Source: Epilithonimonas lactis
GTDB taxonomy: Bacteria > Bacteroidota > Bacteroidia > Flavobacteriales > Weeksellaceae
NCBI RefSeq assembly: GCF_900110605.1
Contig: NZ_FOFI01000002.1
Location: 496,001 to 560,000 of the forward strand
Direction: 5' to 3'
Length of the DNA: 64,000 nucleotides
Below, in pieces: positions 60,254 through 64,000 of the stretch (its first letter is position 1; the number at the start of each line of letters is the position of its first letter). The notes under the pieces are model-generated. The model did not search any database and was not told the DNA's origin. It worked only from the letters and a program-made list of their open reading frames with translations. The translations under genes were made by a program, and so were the position numbers.

Positions 60254-61453
60254 ATGAAACTATCAATACTATTCCTTTTGAGAAGGAACAAGATTAACAG
60301 TAGAGGTCTTTGTCCTATTGAATGTAGAATAACATTAGATAAACAAAGAAAGCCTTTCTCTACAGGAATCTTCATCAACCCAAAGAATTGGGACAGTAAT
60401 AAACAGCTTACAAGACCTCCTAATGAAGAGAATAACAACACCAACAACCAACTAAGCCTGATTAAGAATAAAATTAATCAGGCTTTTTTATTTCTACAAG
60501 TCAAGGATGAGCCTTTTGATGCAAGTGATATTTACAACCAGTATGCAGGCAAGACAACGACCAAAGAGTATGCTTTGATTGAGTATTACAAGATTTACTT
60601 AGACAGGCTTCAAAAGCTTGTAGGACTGGAGATAAAGCAGGCTACTTGGAATAAGTTCAACTACATCAAAGAAGATGTTTCTGAGTTTATAAAATCTCAT
60701 TACAAGAAACCAGATGTCAAGCTAAAGAATTTAGACTTCAATTTTATTTCTGAGTTTGAGTATTACTGTAAGACAGAGTTAAAACACAAGCAAATCACTA
60801 TTAACAAATCCTTACAGAGACTAAAAAAGGTAATCAAACAATCTGTAATCAATGGTTATTTAGATAAGAATCCTTTTGAGGAACATAGTCCAAAGAAAGT
60901 GTACAGTAAGATTGTATTTCTTACCCAAGAAGAACTGGATAGGTTAGAAAATCACACCTTTCAATCTGACCCTCTGAATAGAGTTAAGGATTGTTACATA
61001 TTCTGCTGTTATACAGGATTAGCCTACAGGGAAATGTTTGAATTAAGAAAAGATGATTTGATAACAAAGCCTGATGGTATAACTTGGATATATCAAAAAA
61101 GAGAAAAGACAGAAAGAAATTTTTCTGTACCTCTTATATTACCAAAGGCTTTACAAATAATAAGTAAGTATAATTCTGACAGTCCTTTTGTCTTACCAAG
61201 AATTAGTAATCAATCTTTTAATAGACTACTAAAGGAAATAGCATTTACTCTGGAAATATCAAAGAATCTAACCCATCACACTGCAAGGAAAACATTTGCA
61301 TCTACAGTCCTGCTTAATAATGATATTCCAATAGAAGTGGTTTCTAAGCTTTTGGGTCATTCCAAGATATCTACTACACAGGAATATTATGCAGAGTTGA
61401 TGCCTGAAAAGTTAAGTGAAAACCTGAATAAGCTTAAAAATAGATTAAAATAA
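60254..61453 (+). CDS. int: Tyrosine recombinase/integrase
   Basis: A 399-aa site-specific recombinase starting at the ATG at 60254 (MKLSILFLLRRNK); the frame upstream to 60188 runs through the direct repeats. It has an N-terminal Arm-type domain (1-95), a SAM-like core-binding domain (about 105-210) and the catalytic domain: TGLAYREM with Arg259, HHTARKTFAS with His342 and Arg345, GHSKISTTQEYY with His369 and the nucleophile Tyr378. It is of the Bacteroidota ICE/phage type. It is oriented away from tRNA-Asn, the usual arrangement for an element integrated at a tRNA 3' end. Confidence 0.93.
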   Translation: MKLSILFLLRRNKINSRGLCPIECRITLDKQRKPFSTGIFINPKNWDSNKQLTRPPNEENNNTNNQLSLIKNKINQAFLFLQVKDEPFDASDIYNQYAGKTTTKEYALIEYYKIYLDRLQKLVGLEIKQATWNKFNYIKEDVSEFIKSHYKKPDVKLKNLDFNFISEFEYYCKTELKHKQITINKSLQRLKKVIKQSVINGYLDKNPFEEHSPKKVYSKIVFLTQEELDRLENHTFQSDPLNRVKDCYIFCCYTGLAYREMFELRKDDLITKPDGITWIYQKREKTERNFSVPLILPKALQIISKYNSDSPFVLPRISNQSFNRLLKEIAFTLEISKNLTHHTARKTFASTVLLNNDIPIEVVSKLLGHSKISTTQEYYAELMPEKLSENLNKLKNRLK

Positions 61454-61454
61454 A

Positions 61455-61478
61455 AAAAGTGGGTTTATACCCACTTTT
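61455..61478. terminator. Bidirectional terminator between integrase and polymerase-like gene
   Basis: AAAAGTGGGT (61455-61464) and its perfect complement (61469-61478) enclose a 4-nt loop, with A and T tracts. The stop codon of the convergent gene lies in the loop. Confidence 0.85.
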
Positions 61479-62898
61479 CAATTTTAAAATTTGGCTCAAT
61501 TCCAATACAGGCTTTTAAACTTTTAGCCATTTCATTCATTACATACTCAACATTTTCTTCTGTTGTAATTATAGAATCGTGAAGAGTATACATTCTAACA
61601 TCCGTATTTTCACTATGAATTTTCTTACAAGTCTTATTTAAGACTATCTCTGCCTCAAGATTTTGAAGAACTACAGCTAAAACAGAATGATCTAATTTTT
61701 TTACATACTTCATTACTTTGTAAACATTTGGAAATGACCTTTCAAAGATTTTTATAGACTTTGAATATTTTATAGCTTTATTCTTGCTAAATAAAGATGC
61801 AAAAGTAATATCTTTTACACAAGCCTTTAAGTCAGTTCCTGTAAGAGAGTTATCAAGTTCTCCATTTTCTTTAAGTAATGCTCCAAATTCTCCATAAAAT
61901 TTTCCAGAAGAAACAATTTTTTTGTATTGCAGAACATCTTCCTCTTGAGATATACTTTCTATCAAAACTCCTAACATAATAGTATTAAGTTCTGGCTGAA
62001 TTCTGTCGAGTTTCTCACTCATATTACATCTATCAAACACTTCCTTATCTAGGAGGCATTGTAGTAGAAAAGGTTGTGAATTAGAAATATCAATACTGTG
62101 AAGTATTTTTCCTTTTAATGTTAAAAATTTTCTTAACTCTGATTTTAGCTGAGTAATATAAGTATGTAATCTACCTGCTGTATTGTCAACAAAAAAGAGT
62201 GGAACTTCTTTAGTATGAAGCTTTGCAATAGGTAAAAGTCTGCTATTATACCTCAATTCAGGATATTTGACAAGAAGACTTTTGTCCTTTCTATATTCTC
62301 TTTTCAAATATTTTGTAGCCCCCCTTATATCAACATCAAGCTCACTAAACCACTTCCTTAAAAACAATAATTCTTGTGTTTGTCCTTTGTTATAATTCTT
62401 TCTTAAGTATGTTATGTTTTTGATTAATGTCCACGAAGTAATTACAATAGGCTTTTGATATAATGTTTGTCCATAAGCTTCAGTAAATCTCAACCCTCCA
62501 CATTTTATGTCAGGAATGTATTTTTTATCTTCTTTAACAACATTTTGTTCTACTAAATACTTAATGTAAGCTCTATAATCCTTAATTGTGCTTCCTAAAA
62601 TCTTTTTGCTAATAGGAGTAAACCCAGAATATTCTTCAATATTTTTCTTTTTTCTTGAAGGAAGAGTATAAATGAGATTAAGAATATACACAAACCTATC
62701 TCTACAATAGTTGAATTGAGGAGGGTTTTCCTGTAAAATTTGGTCTATATCCAAATTTTCTGGCAAGTGGAAAGTTAGTTTATCAATAAATGGGTAGCCA
62801 CCCTTAGTTTTTACTGCAAGTGATGCTTCTGCACTTGGGCTACTTTGTGAATTAAAGTGAACTGCTGAAGCATTGTTCACTTTTAATGGTACATCCAT
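61465..62898 (-). CDS. Minimal, diverged family-A-polymerase-like protein
   Basis: A 477-aa protein, not assigned to any named family by me. Its C-terminal half reads like the polymerase domain of family A DNA polymerases, in order: TAGRLHT (240-246; compare TGRLSS of Pol I), SIDISNSQPFLL with Asp270 (motif A), GKFYGEFG, K358-ACV-K362-DIT-F366-ASLF370 (motif B, R-x3-K-x3-F-x3-Y in Pol I), FERSFPNVYKVM, LQNLEAEIV with Gln412, and TLHDS with His440-Asp441 (motif C). Both catalytic Asp are kept. The sugar-selecting Glu after motif A is Gln275. There is no 3'-5' or 5'-3' nuclease domain; residues 85-135 look like a winged helix. It could make DNA, RNA or a primer; a T7-RNA-polymerase-like role is an alternative. 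Start is the only Met available. Confidence 0.7.
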   Translation of the reverse strand: MDVPLKVNNASAVHFNSQSSPSAEASLAVKTKGGYPFIDKLTFHLPENLDIDQILQENPPQFNYCRDRFVYILNLIYTLPSRKKKNIEEYSGFTPISKKILGSTIKDYRAYIKYLVEQNVVKEDKKYIPDIKCGGLRFTEAYGQTLYQKPIVITSWTLIKNITYLRKNYNKGQTQELLFLRKWFSELDVDIRGATKYLKREYRKDKSLLVKYPELRYNSRLLPIAKLHTKEVPLFFVDNTAGRLHTYITQLKSELRKFLTLKGKILHSIDISNSQPFLLQCLLDKEVFDRCNMSEKLDRIQPELNTIMLGVLIESISQEEDVLQYKKIVSSGKFYGEFGALLKENGELDNSLTGTDLKACVKDITFASLFSKNKAIKYSKSIKIFERSFPNVYKVMKYVKKLDHSVLAVVLQNLEAEIVLNKTCKKIHSENTDVRMYTLHDSIITTEENVEYVMNEMAKSLKACIGIEPNFKIEKWV

Positions 62899-62902
62899 TA
62901 CC

Positions 62903-62964
62903 CCTTCTCTTGAAGGAGCTGTGCCTTTGAGGTGCTAATCTCAAGAGGTGCTTTGTATCAAAGC
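62903..62964. repeat. Cluster of short hairpins and direct repeats in the polymerase-like gene leader
   Basis: Three inverted repeats lie in a row: CCTTC/GAAGG (62903-62916), TTGAG/CTCAA (62927-62944) and GCTTTG-TAT-CAAAGC (62950-62964). GAGGTGCT is repeated at 62929-62936 and 62945-62952. They sit just upstream of the start at 62898 on the - strand and could be an operator, an attenuator or part of an origin. Confidence 0.5.
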
Positions 62965-63094
62965 AAGTGGAAAATATAAATTTTTACAAAATTACAATTT
63001 TAAAATCAAAAATCATAATTATCCCCTTTTATAATTAAAAATTATTAACATTTATATTAATACACGTTCATTTTAACATTAAAGTTACAATCCA
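62965..63094. other. AT-rich divergent intergenic region
   Basis: About 130 nt with very few G/C bases separate the polymerase-like gene and the divergent ATPase gene. No gene is seen. It must hold promoters for both directions and, next to the hairpin cluster, could act as a DNA-unwinding element. Confidence 0.45.
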
Positions 63095-64000
63095 ATGAAA
63101 TTAAGACAATCAGAAAGAAAACAAGCCAAAATAAAGATGGCTCTTCAAGGAAGTGCTGGTTCAGGGAAAACATACTCTTCTCTGTTACTAGCCAAAGGAT
63201 TAGTTACTGGGGAATTCTCCAAGGTAGCTATTATTGATACAGAAAATGGAAGTGCAGATTTATATGCACATTTAGGAGGATACAATGTAATATCTCTAAA
63301 CCCCCCATTCACTCCTCAGCAATATATTGATGCCATTGACATTTGTGAGAAAGCAGGTATGAAAGTAATTATTCTAGATTCAATATCACATTGCTGGGAT
63401 TATCTTCTTGACTATCACAGTTCACTAGCAGGAAATAGCTTTACTAACTGGGCTAAAATTAAGCCTTTGGAAAAACTATTTATGGACAAGATTCTTCAAT
63501 GCAATGCTCACATAATTGCTACTATGAGAACTAAACAGGATTATGTATTAAACCAAAAAGATGGTAAGTTCATTCCTGAAAAAGTGGGTCTTCGGGCTGT
63601 ACAGCGTGATGGTCTGGATTATGAATTCACTTTAGTATTTGATATAGATATAAAGCATTTTACAATATCAAGCAAAGATAGAACAGGCTTGTTTATGGGG
63701 AAACCAGAATTTATAATCTCAGAAAAGACAGGCAAGGAAATATTAGAATGGTGTACTTCTGGAGTTGAACTAAATCCTATTACTCAGACCCCATTAGCCC
63801 CTAAAAAAGAGGAATCTTCTGAAAGTACACTAAAGAACTCTACTCATCAATTTGAAGCCACAGAAGAAGAGGTTTATAATGCTATTCAAGACTGTAATTC
63901 TGTTGGAGAACTATTATCCTTATACAGACAGTTCCCACAATATCATATTAGCTTAAAACCCGATTTTGAAGCAAGAAAATCCATCCTTATTTATTCAAGT
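63095..64000 (+). CDS. RecA-fold ATPase (AAA_24/Sak4-like), truncated by the window
   Basis: At least 302 codons, open to the final base. The ATG at 63095 starts MKLRQSERKQAKIKMALQG. Walker A is GSAGSGKT (residues 19-26); IIDTENGSADLYAHL and VIILDSISHCW (Walker B Asp95) follow; then RTKQDYVLNQKDG and AVQRDGLDYEFTLVFDID. This is the pattern of phage AAA_24/Sak4-type ATPases, which promote strand annealing or exchange together with an SSB and sit in phage and ICE replication-recombination modules. A helical tail after about residue 225 is not assigned. It is divergent from the polymerase-like gene. Confidence 0.85.
   Translation, partial: MKLRQSERKQAKIKMALQGSAGSGKTYSSLLLAKGLVTGEFSKVAIIDTENGSADLYAHLGGYNVISLNPPFTPQQYIDAIDICEKAGMKVIILDSISHCWDYLLDYHSSLAGNSFTNWAKIKPLEKLFMDKILQCNAHIIATMRTKQDYVLNQKDGKFIPEKVGLRAVQRDGLDYEFTLVFDIDIKHFTISSKDRTGLFMGKPEFIISEKTGKEILEWCTSGVELNPITQTPLAPKKEESSESTLKNSTHQFEATEEEVYNAIQDCNSVGELLSLYRQFPQYHISLKPDFEARKSILIYSS

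Larger units (their letters stand above)
60068..64000 (+). mobile_element. Left end of a tRNA-Asn-integrated element (continues past the window)
   Basis: Immediately after tRNA-Asn come a tyrosine recombinase, a family-A-polymerase-like gene in convergent orientation and a divergent RecA/Sak4-like ATPase gene that is open to the last base. None of these resemble the housekeeping neighbours, and the sequence is noticeably richer in A/T with many AGA, TTA and AAA codons. The gene content suits a phage, phage satellite or ICE. The right end, cargo and conjugation or structural genes are not visible, so the type is open. Confidence 0.75.

Noticed and set aside
59994-64000. Second copy of the tRNA-Asn 3' end marking the right attachment site
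   Set aside because: No repeat of the T arm plus acceptor end was found by reading the rest of the window; the element must end beyond 64000.
1-64000. CRISPR arrays, insertion sequences with transposase, toxin-antitoxin pairs, rRNA genes
   Set aside because: None was found; the repeated sequences seen are short palindromes or inverted repeats without regularly spaced spacers or transposase genes.

Overview
The window looks like chromosome of a flavobacterium (Bacteroidota), most likely of the Chryseobacterium/Epilithonimonas group. The reasons are a SusC/SusD pair, GLPGLI, YARHG, DUF4271 and DUF4296 proteins, many 'LxSC' lipoproteins, promoter boxes of the form TAnnTTTG with no clear Shine-Dalgarno sequences, and family-typical gene neighbourhoods (rsfS-ftsH-LUD-cdsA-psd; lptG-tgt). 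The lineage is inferred from recall of protein families, not from a search.

Layout. 1-3.1 kb: an RNA-repair/translation-rescue cluster (rtcB, prfH, a TPR protein); rtcB is bracketed by two oppositely oriented copies of a dispersed palindromic element. 3.1-8.7 kb: a secreted hydrolase, then phospholipid genes (psd, cdsA), a LUD protein, ftsH and rsfS. 8.8-16 kb: birA, lptG-type permease, tgt, a DUF4296 lipoprotein, a polyprenol-phosphate mannosyltransferase, an esterase lipoprotein, DUF4271 and a hemD-like gene. 16-24.9 kb: oligopeptidase B, small hypotheticals, an AHSA1-type protein, a histidine kinase/response regulator pair, a YkuD-type protein, an omega-amidase-like nitrilase and thioredoxin. 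24.9-38.6 kb: a persulfide-dioxygenase-like protein, mutS, two TonB-C-only secreted proteins, membrane and lipoprotein genes of unknown function, a flavoprotein, a thioesterase, thiL and an M48 lipoprotein protease. 38.6-51.2 kb: an AraC regulator, a mlaEF transporter with an outer-membrane protein, a polyprenyl glycosylphosphotransferase, queE, folD, an FkbM methyltransferase, pgi and cydAB. 51.2-60 kb: an orphan susCD locus with a LacI-type palindrome in front, GLPGLI, pirin and rseP, then tRNA-Asn(GTT).

From about 60.07 kb to the right edge the content changes. Directly behind tRNA-Asn lies a tyrosine recombinase preceded by short direct repeats. It is followed by a convergent 477-aa gene and a divergent RecA/Sak4-like ATPase that runs off the window. 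The region is visibly AT-richer than what precedes it. This is read as the left end of a tRNA-integrated element whose other end is not visible.

The most interesting find is the 477-aa protein. It carries, in the correct order and spacing, the polymerase-domain motifs of family A nucleic acid polymerases (AGRL, motif A with Asp270, motif B as K-x3-K-x3-F, a conserved Gln, and motif C as His440-Asp441), but no exonuclease or 5' nuclease domain. It looks like a minimal, highly diverged element-encoded polymerase next to a recombination-type ATPase. Its AT-rich, hairpin-rich promoter region could also be an origin. All function claims for it are inference from motif reading.
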